Below, piece after piece: positions 24,168-32,816 of a DNA stretch of 64,000 nucleotides. A model generated the notes under the pieces. The model made no database searches and had not been told where the DNA came from. It was given only the letters and a program-made list of their open reading frames with translations. Source of the DNA: WVYX01 sp039592335 (GTDB lineage: Bacteria > Gemmatimonadota > Gemmatimonadetes > Gemmatimonadales > GWC2-71-9); NCBI GenBank assembly GCA_039592335.1, contig JBDHBX010000007.1, positions 62,001 to 126,000 on the forward strand. The letters are read 5' to 3'. The position numbers were made by a program, and so were the translations under genes. Each line of letters begins with the position of its first letter. Positions within the stretch are counted from its first letter, which is position 1.

Positions 24168-24578
24168 ATGGACGAGCAACGGTTGGAGCAGCTGGCAGGG
24201 GAGATCGGCCGGGAGCGGGCCGCGGGAGTCGATCCCGAGGCCACCGCCCAGGCCGTGTTGCGCCGGCTCCGCCGCGAGCCGGCCGCCGAGGCGTGGTGGC
24301 ACAGGGCCGGCCAGTGGCCCCGCCGGCGCGTGGTGCAGGTGGCGGCGGCCGCAGCCATCCTGCTGGTGGGCACGTTCGGCCTCCTCCAGTTGGCCACCCC
24401 GGGAGGCGAGACCGCCCTGTCCGGGCCGGCGGAGCTCCAGGAGCTGGCTGGTGCGGAGTTGACCGAGGTGCTGGACTCGCTGGAGCTCGAGGCCCCCGTG
24501 TATGAGCTGGTGGAAGTGAGCCTGTACGACCTCAGCGAGAGCGAGCTCAGCGCTCTGCTGGAGGAACTGGAGGGATGA
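24168..24578 (+). CDS. Putative single-pass anti-sigma factor
   Basis: 136 residues. A cytoplasmic N-terminus (DPEATAQAVLRRLRR) is followed by one membrane helix (VVQVAAAAAILLVGTFGLLQLA) and an acidic, Leu/Glu-rich outer tail (SESELSALLEELEG). It follows the ECF sigma by 2 nt and overlaps the next gene by 4 nt. No canonical zinc anti-sigma HxxxCxxC motif is present, so the call rests on position, size and topology. Confidence 0.65.
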   Translation: MDEQRLEQLAGEIGRERAAGVDPEATAQAVLRRLRREPAAEAWWHRAGQWPRRRVVQVAAAAAILLVGTFGLLQLATPGGETALSGPAELQELAGAELTEVLDSLELEAPVYELVEVSLYDLSESELSALLEELEG

Positions 24579-25066
24579 TGCACAGAATCTGGCTGATTCC
24601 GACGATGCTGGGTCTCTTGGCTGCCCCCGCGCTGGCGCAGGGGCCCGGAATGCCCCCGGAGCAGCTGCGAGCGCAGATCATGCAGCGCTTCACGACGAAC
24701 TACCGCGAGACGGCGGGCCTCACCGACGAGCAATTCGAGCAGTTCCGAGACGTGACCGAACGGACCTTCGAGCGGCAGGCCCAGCTGCAGCGTCGCGAGC
24801 GGGAGCTGTGGCAGGCACTAGAGGGCCAGATGCGGCCCGGGATCGCCGCCGACGAGGATAGCCTCCAGGCGGTCATGGGGGCGCTGTTCGACGTGCAGGC
24901 GGAGCGGGTGGAGGGCTCCCGGGCGGCTCAGGCCGAATACGCGGCCTTCCTGAGCCCGGTCCAGCAGGCTCAGCTCATGCTGGCGCTGCGCCGCTTCATG
25001 TTCCAGATCGAGGGCGTCAGGCGTCGCATGATGCAGCAGCAGGGCAGGCGGCCGGGAATGCCCTGA
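24575..25066 (+). CDS. Periplasmic CpxP/Spy-like (LTxxQ-type) protein
   Basis: 163 residues with a signal peptide (LIPTMLGLLAAPALAQ). The mature part is all-helical, Gln/Arg/Glu-rich, with TAGLTDEQFEQFRDV near the LTxxQ position and SPVQQAQLMLALRRF in a second copy, like Spy/CpxP envelope-stress chaperones. Being third in an ECF/anti-sigma unit, it may sense or buffer misfolded protein or metal stress. A terminator follows at 25102. Confidence 0.7.
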   Translation: MMHRIWLIPTMLGLLAAPALAQGPGMPPEQLRAQIMQRFTTNYRETAGLTDEQFEQFRDVTERTFERQAQLQRRERELWQALEGQMRPGIAADEDSLQAVMGALFDVQAERVEGSRAAQAEYAAFLSPVQQAQLMLALRRFMFQIEGVRRRMMQQQGRRPGMP

Positions 25067-25101
25067 CCGGCTGGTCAGCCCCGAGCATCGTTACGTGCTG
25101 A

Positions 25102-25130
25102 GAGAACCCCGTGCCGCCCCGGGGTTCTTT
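25102..25130 (+). terminator. Rho-independent terminator of the ECF operon
   Basis: AGAACCCC (25103-25110) pairs with GGGGTTCT (25121-25128), followed by TT; loop about 10 nt. It lies 36 nt after the last stop of the unit. Confidence 0.85.
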
Positions 25131-25314
25131 GCGTCTCGGGCCTCGCGCAGTTGCGGTTCCGCGCAATCACCAGTAACAGACCAAGGACCGACGGCTCACA
25201 AACGCAGGTCCCGACTGCGTCACCGCGTGGCCCTCCGCGTTTCAGTTGCTCCCTGGGCCCAGACAACGTTCGTCGTCCGGACCCTGGCGCCCCGCCTTAT
25301 ATTTCCCCTCCGCA

Positions 25315-25397
25315 GCCCGAGTGGTGGAATGGCAGACACGCGGGACTCAAAATCCCGTCCCGACAACGGGGTGAGGGTTCGACTCCCTCCTCGGGCA
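25315..25397 (+). tRNA. tRNA-Leu (anticodon CAA)
   Basis: Acceptor arm GCCCGAG pairs with CTCGGGC (25390-25396) plus discriminator A; D-arm GTGGTGGAATGGCAGAC; anticodon stem CGGGA/TCCCG with loop CTCAAAA giving anticodon CAA; a long class II variable arm; T-loop GGTTCGACTCC. 83 nt without encoded CCA. A TATATT box at 25298-25303 could be its -10 element, with no clear -35. Confidence 0.97.
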
Positions 25398-25521
25398 TCC
25401 GCGAGAAAGCAAGAGGGCCACCGCGGTGGAGCAACGCCAACCGGTGTTCGTGCAGTTCTAGAGGGCGACCTGGACCAGGGGTACGCAGAGGTACCCTGGC
25501 GCTGGGCATGACAACCGAACG

Positions 25522-25560
25522 AAGGGGCCGCCAGCGATGACGCTGCGCGGCCCTTGTTAT
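25522..25560 (+). terminator. Hairpin terminator downstream of tRNA-Leu
   Basis: A two-level stem: AAGGG(G)CCGC pairs with GCGGCCCTT with one bulge, enclosing CAGCG/CGCTG around an ATGA loop, followed by GTTAT. The 125 nt between tRNA and hairpin, and 25561-25662 after it, show no gene; a small inverted repeat GGGTAC/GTACCC lies near 25479-25496. Confidence 0.65.
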
Positions 25561-25662
25561 GTCCCGGCGCACTCCGGCCCGCCACCTGTGCCACACATCA
25601 CCGACACCGTTGGCGGACCTCTGTAGCGAGAGTGAACCCTTTTCCGAAGCCTCATCGCGCGC

Positions 25663-28098
25663 ATGACCTCGCCTAGCCCCGTCTCACCCGAACACACTGG
25701 CTCGAGGCTCGAGCTCGGCATCTTCCTCGCGAGCTTCGCCGTGTTGTTTCTCGAGCTGCTGCTCACGCGAATCTTCTCCGTCACGATGTTCCATCATTTC
25801 GCATTCTTCGCTGTCGCGCTGGCCATGACGGGGCTGGGCGCCGGCGGGTTGGCATTGACGGTCTGGCCGGAGCGATTCCCCCGCGAGCGACTGCCCGTGC
25901 AAGCGGGGGTGAGCGCCCTCGTGTTTGCGCTCGCGACGGTGCTGGTGGTCAGCCTGGCGTTCCATCTGCCGGTCACGCTCCAGCTGCGCGACACCGGCTT
26001 CCGCAACGCGCTGCTCGTGTTCGCCGCGGCAGTGGTGCCGTTCGTCGCCGGGGGACTCATTCTGGCGTTGCTCCTCACGCACAATCCTCAACGGGTGGCA
26101 CGACTCTACGGCTGGGATCTGCTGGGAGCGGCGGCGGCGTGTGCGGTGGTGGCTCCCGCCATGACACTGCTGGGGGCGCCCACCGCCGTGCTGGTGGCGG
26201 CCACCGTGGGCGCGCTGAGTGGGGCCGTGTTGGCCCATCCGGTGGTCCGGGTGCGCCGTGCTTGCTTGCAGGTCGCGGCACTGCTTGCGCTGCTCGCCGG
26301 TGCGAACTTGATCTGGGGGTTCTACGACGTGCGCGTCGCCAAGGGACGGCCACAGTTCCCCTCGCTCGTAACCCGCTGGAACGCCTACTCCCGGGTAGAG
26401 GTGAACGGAACGCCGGAGGATCTGGTCACGCCCATGAGGCCGTTCGGCTTCGGCTACAGCGGCACGCTGCCCAAGGACGCCACCACGCGCGAGGTGTTCC
26501 TGCGGTACGATGCCGATGCCCTGACCCAGATCACCGGTTTCGACGGGGATCTCGAGCGCGTGGCGTATCTCGGCTACGACGTGACGTCCGCGCCGTACCA
26601 CATGCGACGCTTCGAGCGGGTCCTGGTCCTGGGCGCGGGAGGGGGCCGCGACGTGTTGACGGCGCTCGCGCTCCGCAGCAGCGGGATCACGGCGGTCGAG
26701 GTGAACCCACTCACGATCGCACTCCTGCGCGGGCGGTTCGCGGCGTTCACCGGCGGGCTCTACACGAACCACCCCGAGGTCAAGGTCGTACGGGACGACG
26801 GTCGCAACTTCGTGCGGAGGGCGGGGGAGCGGTACGAACTGATTCAGGCGTCGCTGGTCGACACGTGGGCGGCGTCGGCGGCCGGGGCCTACGCCCTGGT
26901 CGACAACAACCTGTACACCCTGGAAGCGTTCCGCGAGTACCTGGGCCGGCTCACCGACGACGGTGTCATGGCGTTCTCGCGCTGGTACCATCACCCGCCG
27001 GTGGAAGTGCTGAGGCTCGTCGTCCTGGCGAAGCATGCGCTGCGCAGCGAGGTGGGCGGCAACGTCGCACGCCATCTGTTCGTGGTGCGCACGCAGCCCA
27101 CGAATCTGCCCATCCCGTCCCTGGCGACGGTGCTGATCTCACGCTCGCCGCTTCGCGAGGCGGAGCTGGAGCAGCTCCGCGAGTGGGCGCGGTCGATGGG
27201 GTTCGTGGTGAGCTACGATCCGGGTCGTGTTACCGAGGAGCGGGACCCGCTCCTCGCCCAGATCCTGGACGCGGACGCCGAGAGCCTGATCAAGTCCGTC
27301 CCGTACGATCTCTCGCTCGTGACCGACGACCGCCCGTTCTTCTTCGACCGGGTGCCGTTGGCCCCCTGGGTGCTGCACAGGCTGGGCCTGCCGGCCCGCT
27401 CGGCCGGCCGGGGCCGCCTCACGATCGGCGGGCAGACCCTGCTGGCCAGCCTGCTCGTTGCGCTCGCCGCCACCATGGTGCTGGTGTTGCTGCCGGTGGT
27501 GCCGCGCCTGCGGGGTCCAGCACGTGGTACCGGGTCCGCCATTCCCTTGGGTCGAGCGGCGTGGTGGATCGTGTTCTTCTTGGGGATCGGCCTGGGCTAC
27601 ATCACGGTCGAAATCGTCGCGATCCATCGGCTCAACCTGTACCTCGGCAACCCGACCTATGCCCTCGCGGTGGTGCTGGCGACCCTCCTCGCGGGGAGCG
27701 GTGTGGGCAGTCTGGCGGGTGGTCGGTGGCTCACGCACTGGTCGCCGGCCGTCACGGCTTTGTGGGTGCTGGCGGCACTCGTGGTATACCACCTCGGCTT
27801 CCCCCCCGCGATGAACGCGACCCTGGGCGGGTCGGCGGCCGCCAAGATCGCCGTGAGCGTCGCCACGATCGCGCCCGTGGCGTTCTTGATGGGCCTGCCG
27901 TTCCCGCGAGGGCTGCGGGCGGTGGCCGGGATATCGGCCCGGATGGTCTCGTGGTCGTGGGCCGTCAACGCCGCGGCGTCGGTGTTGGGCTCGGTCTGCG
28001 CGGTGCTCGCCTCGATGACCGCGGGATTCGGCGCCGCGATGCTGGTGGGGATCGGGGCGTACGCGGTCGCGCTCCTAGCGGCGCGGATGGCCAGCTGA
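25663..28098 (+). CDS. Polytopic membrane protein with embedded spermidine-synthase-like SAM-fold domain
   Basis: 811 residues. Six or so N-terminal helices (LELGIFLASFAVLFLELLLTRIFSV...) precede a soluble domain with Rossmann motif VLVLGAGGGRDVLTAL, acidic residue after beta-2 (ITAVEVNP), and VRDDGRNFVRRAGERYELI, all as in spermidine synthases. Further C-terminal helices follow (WWIVFFLGIGLGYITVEIVAIHRL...MGLPFPRGL). This is the SpeE-like transporter/synthase fusion architecture. Whether it binds polyamines or is a methyltransferase cannot be told. Confidence 0.8.
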   Translation: MTSPSPVSPEHTGSRLELGIFLASFAVLFLELLLTRIFSVTMFHHFAFFAVALAMTGLGAGGLALTVWPERFPRERLPVQAGVSALVFALATVLVVSLAFHLPVTLQLRDTGFRNALLVFAAAVVPFVAGGLILALLLTHNPQRVARLYGWDLLGAAAACAVVAPAMTLLGAPTAVLVAATVGALSGAVLAHPVVRVRRACLQVAALLALLAGANLIWGFYDVRVAKGRPQFPSLVTRWNAYSRVEVNGTPEDLVTPMRPFGFGYSGTLPKDATTREVFLRYDADALTQITGFDGDLERVAYLGYDVTSAPYHMRRFERVLVLGAGGGRDVLTALALRSSGITAVEVNPLTIALLRGRFAAFTGGLYTNHPEVKVVRDDGRNFVRRAGERYELIQASLVDTWAASAAGAYALVDNNLYTLEAFREYLGRLTDDGVMAFSRWYHHPPVEVLRLVVLAKHALRSEVGGNVARHLFVVRTQPTNLPIPSLATVLISRSPLREAELEQLREWARSMGFVVSYDPGRVTEERDPLLAQILDADAESLIKSVPYDLSLVTDDRPFFFDRVPLAPWVLHRLGLPARSAGRGRLTIGGQTLLASLLVALAATMVLVLLPVVPRLRGPARGTGSAIPLGRAAWWIVFFLGIGLGYITVEIVAIHRLNLYLGNPTYALAVVLATLLAGSGVGSLAGGRWLTHWSPAVTALWVLAALVVYHLGFPPAMNATLGGSAAAKIAVSVATIAPVAFLMGLPFPRGLRAVAGISARMVSWSWAVNAAASVLGSVCAVLASMTAGFGAAMLVGIGAYAVALLAARMAS

Positions 28099-28187
28099 GG
28101 GGACGGCCAGCACCCTCACGCGACGTTGACACCGGCTGGTCACCGCCCTGGAGGTGTTGGAGCAGTCCGGCTGAGGTCCGCCGCCAG

Positions 28188-28493
28188 CTACTTCATGAGC
28201 GACCGGCGCCGCAGCTCGTCGCGCAGCCGGGCGCGCTGGCGCTTCACGAGCAGGATCGACAGGCCCACTCCCCACACGCCCACGAGGCCGGCGAGGGTGG
28301 GAAGCGGATACCGTACGAACAGCCACAACACCCCCAACAGCACGGCCAGAAAGACCACTGCGGCAGCTGCGCCGATCAGCGTGCTGACCCAGCGCTCCCG
28401 CCGGCTCTCGCGCTGGCGCTCGCCGTAGCTGCGCAGCCACGGTCCCACCCTGGGCGTGCGGGATCGGGGCGGTTCCTCATTCGGTTGAATCAC
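28188..28493 (-). CDS. Hypothetical two-helix membrane protein
   Basis: 101 residues: a basic N-terminus (RSYGERQRESRRERW), two hydrophobic helices (LIGAAAAVVFLAVLLGVLWLFV and TLAGLVGVWGVGLSILLV), then a very basic tail (KRQRARLRDELRRRS). No family recognised. The gap 28099-28187 on its 3' side shows no gene. Confidence 0.45.
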   Translation of the reverse strand: MIQPNEEPPRSRTPRVGPWLRSYGERQRESRRERWVSTLIGAAAAVVFLAVLLGVLWLFVRYPLPTLAGLVGVWGVGLSILLVKRQRARLRDELRRRSLMK

Positions 28494-28505
28494 ACCGTCT
28501 CCACG

Positions 28506-28802
28506 CTACCGACTGGGGCACTGCACGTTGGTGGGTACGACGTTGCCACATGCGACGCTCTCGTTCATCCCGTGCGCCATGACCGCACAGGCCGCCTTCT
28601 GCGCTGCCTGTCGGGCTTCCGCCGCGTTTGCCCCCGACCCGCGGCGGCACTCGGTCTGACCCTGGAAGGTCACGCAGAGCTCGCATTCGGTCTCCACGGT
28701 CCGCATGCTGCCCATGACGATGTAGACCGCGAACGCCGCCAGCGCGACGATGAGCGCCACCACGCGTCCGCGTTTGGGGCCGGGTTTCCCTCCACGGGGC
28801 AT
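28506..28802 (-). CDS. Hypothetical single-pass membrane protein, Cys-rich
   Basis: 98 residues: basic N-terminus (RGGKPGPKRGR), one helix (VVALIVALAAFAVYIVMG), and an outer domain with six Cys (CELC, TEC, KAAC, ACGN, QC) that could form disulfides. The helix pattern EARQAAQKAACAVMAHGM is like small periplasmic repeats. No family recognised. It starts 138 nt from the divergent gene at 28941. Confidence 0.45.
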   Translation of the reverse strand: MPRGGKPGPKRGRVVALIVALAAFAVYIVMGSMRTVETECELCVTFQGQTECRRGSGANAAEARQAAQKAACAVMAHGMNESVACGNVVPTNVQCPSR

Positions 28803-28940
28803 GCCACTCCTCCTCCAGCGGATCGGGTCTGTGACTGCATCGACACTCTAGTTAGCGCGTTCCGGTTTCGAGGGCAATCCATGCGGCGGCCCCGGGAAAC
28901 CCCCGCATCGCGCTCTTCGTAGAGTCCATGGAGGCAAGCC

Positions 28941-29630
28941 ATGGATCTCGACGTCGCGCTCACCACGCCCGTCCCGGAGACCAAGCCCCGACTCACGTTG
29001 GGGCAGCTGTTCTGGGGGCTGGTGGCGTTCGGCGTCAAGGTCGCGCTCATCTTGATCCTGCCCTTCGTCGTGCTGCTTCGCACGGCGATCTACCTGTACC
29101 AGCAACAAGACGTGCCTACGTGGCTGGCACTCGCCGGGGGCGCGGCGCTCGCACTGCTCGTCCTCACGATCTACGGCGCGTGGGTCTCGAAGAAGCTCAC
29201 GCGGAAGGCCAGGGCAGGCTTCGTGGCCAAGTGGCTGGCACTTCCTCTGGTGCTGTTCTACTGCGCGTACGCGCTGCTCCATCTCGCGAGCGTCAACGCC
29301 AAGACCGATGAGGTGCGCAGCTACTACACCGCACTCCACCCGCTGCTGCGTGTCTCGGTGAGCACGTTCACGTTGCTCGACGGGGACCTCGTCATTACCG
29401 ACCTCGCCCGGACACCGCAGGACTACATCACCATGGGTCTCCCGATCTACGAGGCGTCCCTCCACTACCGCCAGGCCGACGGCTACGTGCACGCCATGGA
29501 TCTCAGGACCATGGACCGCGCCGCATGGCGTAACTGGTTGATGCGGGGCTATTTCCACTTGATGGGCCTGCGCACCCTGCGGCATGTTGGCACGGCCGAC
29601 CACCTGCACGTCTCATTGCCGCACCGGTGA
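28941..29630 (+). CDS. Membrane protein with C-terminal peptidase-M15-like motif set
   Basis: 229 residues. Three N-terminal hydrophobic helices (LFWGLVAFGVKVALILILPFVVLL, LALAGGAALALLVLTIYG, LALPLVLFYCAYALLHLA) precede an outer domain. In it SLHYRQADGYVHAMDLR followed by DHLHVSLP mirrors the SxHxxGxAxD...HxH zinc set of M15/D-Ala-D-Ala peptidases and endolysins. If right, it is a membrane-tethered cell-wall peptidase. The call is a motif match without family confirmation. Confidence 0.55.
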   Translation: MDLDVALTTPVPETKPRLTLGQLFWGLVAFGVKVALILILPFVVLLRTAIYLYQQQDVPTWLALAGGAALALLVLTIYGAWVSKKLTRKARAGFVAKWLALPLVLFYCAYALLHLASVNAKTDEVRSYYTALHPLLRVSVSTFTLLDGDLVITDLARTPQDYITMGLPIYEASLHYRQADGYVHAMDLRTMDRAAWRNWLMRGYFHLMGLRTLRHVGTADHLHVSLPHR

Positions 29631-29737
29631 CGTACGCCACGGGCGTTGCGTGAGGCACGTCATACGTTAGAACCCCGAGAGTTGCGCCATCGCAGTAATC
29701 GCATGGCCTCGTTTCTCACACTCCACCCATCCGCACC

Positions 29738-30274
29738 ATGCGTCCAGCCGGCTTCCACAACGCCGACGCCACACGCGGGCGTGCGCCCGGGAGCGCTCTG
29801 CCGAATCGCTACTCCGAGATGCCCGCCCTGCGGTTCAGCCGCGCCGACTGGGAGGCAGCCTGCTGGGCGGCATTCGGTGAGGGGAGGGCGCCCTCGCCCT
29901 GCCCGGTATGCCACCGGACCGGCTTCTACGCGCCCCGGTTCGAGGAGCCGGAGCGCCGCTTCCGGCAGTGCCGCTTCTGTGGCTTCACGCAGGAAGTCGA
30001 GCAGCTGCCGGAGCAGTACCGCGCCACCGTACACGCCTGCGCCACGTGGCCGCAGTGCGCTCGCGCCCCGTACGTGTGGTGGGTGAAGCCCCGGATCGCC
30101 TCGTACCGCTGCCCTTACTGCGGGAAGCGCGTGATCGTCTCCCGGATGCTGATCCCGCCGCCGGCGGACGACCCCAACCACCCGTGGCAGCGCGTGCCCC
30201 AACGGAAGGGTCGCTTCTACTACAAGCAGTTCTGGGCCCACTGGGCCTGCAGCAGGGGGAGGGCGGAGCTCTAG
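29738..30274 (+). CDS. Hypothetical protein with two zinc-ribbon pairs
   Basis: 178 residues from ATG 29738; ATG 29819 (PALRFSRADWEAACW) is an equal alternative and neither has a good ribosome site. CPVCHRTG and CRFCGF form one Cys pair set, CATWPQC and CPYCGKR another, as in rubredoxin-like or zinc-ribbon modules. Aromatic-rich tail (RFYYKQFWAHWAC). Unknown function. Its stop overlaps the 3' end of the convergent SPFH gene by 4 nt. Confidence 0.5.
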   Translation: MRPAGFHNADATRGRAPGSALPNRYSEMPALRFSRADWEAACWAAFGEGRAPSPCPVCHRTGFYAPRFEEPERRFRQCRFCGFTQEVEQLPEQYRATVHACATWPQCARAPYVWWVKPRIASYRCPYCGKRVIVSRMLIPPPADDPNHPWQRVPQRKGRFYYKQFWAHWACSRGRAEL

Positions 30275-31143
30275 CACCCGCCTCCCGTGTTCAGGATCAG
30301 GGGGAGCCCGTCCTGGCCGCCCACGATCACGACCTTCGCGTTCGCCGACGCCGCGAGCTTCTCGGTCGCCTCGATCCCCTTCCACCGCAGCAGACGCTCA
30401 TCGATCCCCTCGGCCACGATGCGCTGGAAGTCGGCAATCCCGTCGGCCTCGATCCGCTTGCGTTCCGCCTCCTGCCGCTCCCGATCCAACACGAAGCGCA
30501 TCTGCTCGGCCTCCTGCTCGGCCTTGAGCTTCTGCTGGATCGCCTCGGAGACGACGCGGGGCACCTCGATGTTGCGGAGCAGGATCGTCGCGTTGGCGAT
30601 ACCACGCTCCGCGTAGAGGCCCGCCAGGTCCTCGAGGATCTGCCGGGCAATCACCTCGCGACCCGAGGTGTACAGCGCCTTCGCCTCAAACTCCGCCGTC
30701 GCCCCACGGACGTAGGACCGGAGCTGCGGCACGACGAACACCTCGCGATACCCCGGACCGAGCGTCCGATAGACGTCGGGCGCCTTCTGCGGGTCCAGGT
30801 TGAACAGCAGGGAGACCTCGAGACTCAGGATGAGCCCCTCCGAAGACGGCACCGCCGCCCGCTCCATGATCTCCTGCGTCCGCACCGACATCTGGTGCAC
30901 GCTTACCATAGGATTGACCACGCGGACGCCGGGCTGCAGGTAGCGGTCGCTCACGCGTCCGAAGAAATCCTGCACTCCCACGTGGCCCGCCGGGACCACG
31001 GTGACGCTGTTGGCCGCCGTCCAGACCAGCACGACGCCGACCAGTGCCAGCATGGCGATGCGCTGCGCGGCACGGGAGGGCGCCCGAAAGACCGCCAGCA
31101 CCACGGCGATCGCGAGCAGGAACAACCCGCCTAGGTACAGCAT
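30271..31143 (-). CDS. SPFH/Band 7 family membrane protein (prohibitin/HflC-like)
   Basis: 290 residues from ATG 31143 preceded by GGAGGAT; an upstream in-frame extension is rejected. Two N-terminal helices, then TVVPAGHVGVQDFFGRVSDRYLQPGVRVVNP and LSLEVSLLFNLDPQKAPDVYRTLG as in prohibitin domains, a coiled-coil (AIQQKLKAEQEAEQMRFVLDRERQEAERKRIEADG), and a short KVVIVGG end. It should oligomerise at the membrane and may regulate FtsH-type proteases. No NfeD or FtsH gene is adjacent. Confidence 0.85.
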   Translation of the reverse strand: MLYLGGLFLLAIAVVLAVFRAPSRAAQRIAMLALVGVVLVWTAANSVTVVPAGHVGVQDFFGRVSDRYLQPGVRVVNPMVSVHQMSVRTQEIMERAAVPSSEGLILSLEVSLLFNLDPQKAPDVYRTLGPGYREVFVVPQLRSYVRGATAEFEAKALYTSGREVIARQILEDLAGLYAERGIANATILLRNIEVPRVVSEAIQQKLKAEQEAEQMRFVLDRERQEAERKRIEADGIADFQRIVAEGIDERLLRWKGIEATEKLAASANAKVVIVGGQDGLPLILNTGGGC

Positions 31144-31319
31144 ATCCTCCTCCAGACGGTTGGAATCCAGGGTGGTAGCAGGGCTCAATATGCCAACTTG
31201 CCGACCTCTCCGCCTTCCACTAAGCTTAACCGACCGCGGCCCTTGGGAGGTCGGGTGTCGCGGTTCTTCTGGGCATTCCGGCACGTGAACACCCGTCACC
31301 ACACAGGAACGAACTCCGC

Positions 31320-32816
31320 GTGAATTCCTCGGTTAAGGTCGTCCCGCTCGAGCGCGTCGCCGCGCCGATGCTCGCCGTGGCCGTTGGCGAGCTGGGCAAC
31401 GGCAAGCTCCCCAGCTCCCTCCTCGGACTCGACGCCAACACCGGAGGCGAGCTGTCCCGCCTCATCGAGAGCGGCGATTTCATCGGCAAGCGCGACGAGA
31501 CGGCGGCAGTCTATCCCAAGAGGGGTGCCAAGCGGGTGATGCTGGTCGGTCTCGGCAAGGCCGCCGAGGTGACGCGCGGAGCCGTGCGGCGCGGTGCCGC
31601 GGTGGCGGCACGCCAGGCCGTCGCGGCCGGGGCCGAGACGCTGGCGTTCCACCTGGCGCACGAAACGCACGGCGGGGTGCCGCCGGTCGTGGTCGGCCAA
31701 GTCGTGGTGGAGGGGGTGGCCCAGGGGGCGTGGCAGTTCACCCAGCTCAAGGCCACGGAGAAGAAGAAGCGGCGGATCGCCGTCCTGGAGATCATTGCGG
31801 TGCGCGAGGAGCGGCCCGACGTGGAGCGGGGACGCAAGCTCGGAGCTGCCATTGCCACGGGCCACCACCTGGCGCGCAACCTTCAGATGCTGCCCGGCAA
31901 CGTGTGCACGCCGGCTTACCTGGCGGGCATCGCGCTCCAGCTGGGCAAGGGGTACGGCCACAAGGTGACCGTTCTCAATCGCCAGCAGATGGCCAACCAC
32001 GACATGGGCGCGTTGCTGGCAGTCGCCCAGGGTTCGGTTCAGGACCCGCGATTCATCACGTTGGAGTACAAGGGGGCCGGCGCGCGCACCCAGCCCATTT
32101 GCTTCGTGGGGAAGGGCGTCACGTTCGACTCCGGCGGCATCTCGCTCAAGCCGGCGGAGAAGATGGAGGAGATGAAGTACGACATGTCGGGGGCGGCGGC
32201 CGTCCTCGGCCTGTTCGAGACCCTCGGGCAGCTCAAGCCCAAGGTCAACGTCGTTGGCATCATCCCGGCCACCGAGAACCTTCCCTCCGGCACGGCCATC
32301 AAGCCGGGCGACGTGGTGCGTAGCCAGTTCGGCAAGACGATCGAGGTCGTGAACACCGACGCGGAGGGCCGCCTCATCCTGTGCGATGCGCTGAGCCATG
32401 CGCGCAAGTTCAAGCCGGCTTGCGTGATCGACGCAGCGACACTCACCGGCGCGGTGGTAGTCGGTCTCGGCCATCACGCCACCGGACTCATGGGCAACGA
32501 CGACCAACTGGTCGGCGAGGTGCTCCGTGCCGGCGACCTGGCGGGTGAGCGCTGCTGGCCACTGCCCCTGTGGGACGAGTATCGAGAACAGCTCAAGTCC
32601 GACATCGCCGACGTCAAGAACGTGGGCGGGCGGCCGGCCGGGACCATTACGGCCGGCTGGTTCCTGCGTGAGTTCGTCGACGGCTTCCCCTGGGCGCACC
32701 TGGACGTCGCGGGCACCGCGTGGACCGACGGAGAGCGCCCCGACATGGCCAATGGACCGACGGGCACGGGAGTGCGGCTGTTCACCGAGTTCGTCCTTGG
32801 CCGCGCTGGGGGGTGA
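31320..32816 (+). CDS. pepA: Cytosol (leucyl) aminopeptidase, M17 family
   Basis: 498 residues from GTG. The metal and catalytic segment is intact: FVGKGVTFDSGGISLKPAEKMEEMKYDMSGAA and VVNTDAEGRLILCDALSHA (the M17 signature NTDAEGRL). N-terminal macro-like domain precedes it. It removes N-terminal residues such as Leu from peptides with two Mn/Zn ions. Its stop overlaps the GTG of the receptor-like gene (GTGA). Confidence 0.95.
   Translation: MNSSVKVVPLERVAAPMLAVAVGELGNGKLPSSLLGLDANTGGELSRLIESGDFIGKRDETAAVYPKRGAKRVMLVGLGKAAEVTRGAVRRGAAVAARQAVAAGAETLAFHLAHETHGGVPPVVVGQVVVEGVAQGAWQFTQLKATEKKKRRIAVLEIIAVREERPDVERGRKLGAAIATGHHLARNLQMLPGNVCTPAYLAGIALQLGKGYGHKVTVLNRQQMANHDMGALLAVAQGSVQDPRFITLEYKGAGARTQPICFVGKGVTFDSGGISLKPAEKMEEMKYDMSGAAAVLGLFETLGQLKPKVNVVGIIPATENLPSGTAIKPGDVVRSQFGKTIEVVNTDAEGRLILCDALSHARKFKPACVIDAATLTGAVVVGLGHHATGLMGNDDQLVGEVLRAGDLAGERCWPLPLWDEYREQLKSDIADVKNVGGRPAGTITAGWFLREFVDGFPWAHLDVAGTAWTDGERPDMANGPTGTGVRLFTEFVLGRAGG

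Noticed and set aside
25479..25496. Inverted repeat GGGTAC/GTACCC after tRNA-Leu as an attachment site
   Set aside because: Only 6-bp arms, no integrase or element nearby, and no duplicated tRNA end in the window.
26139..28922. Plus-strand open frame of 927 codons overlapping the spermidine-synthase-like gene
   Set aside because: It is an Arg/Gly/Ala-rich out-of-frame shadow of 25663-28098, with no domain and no start signal.
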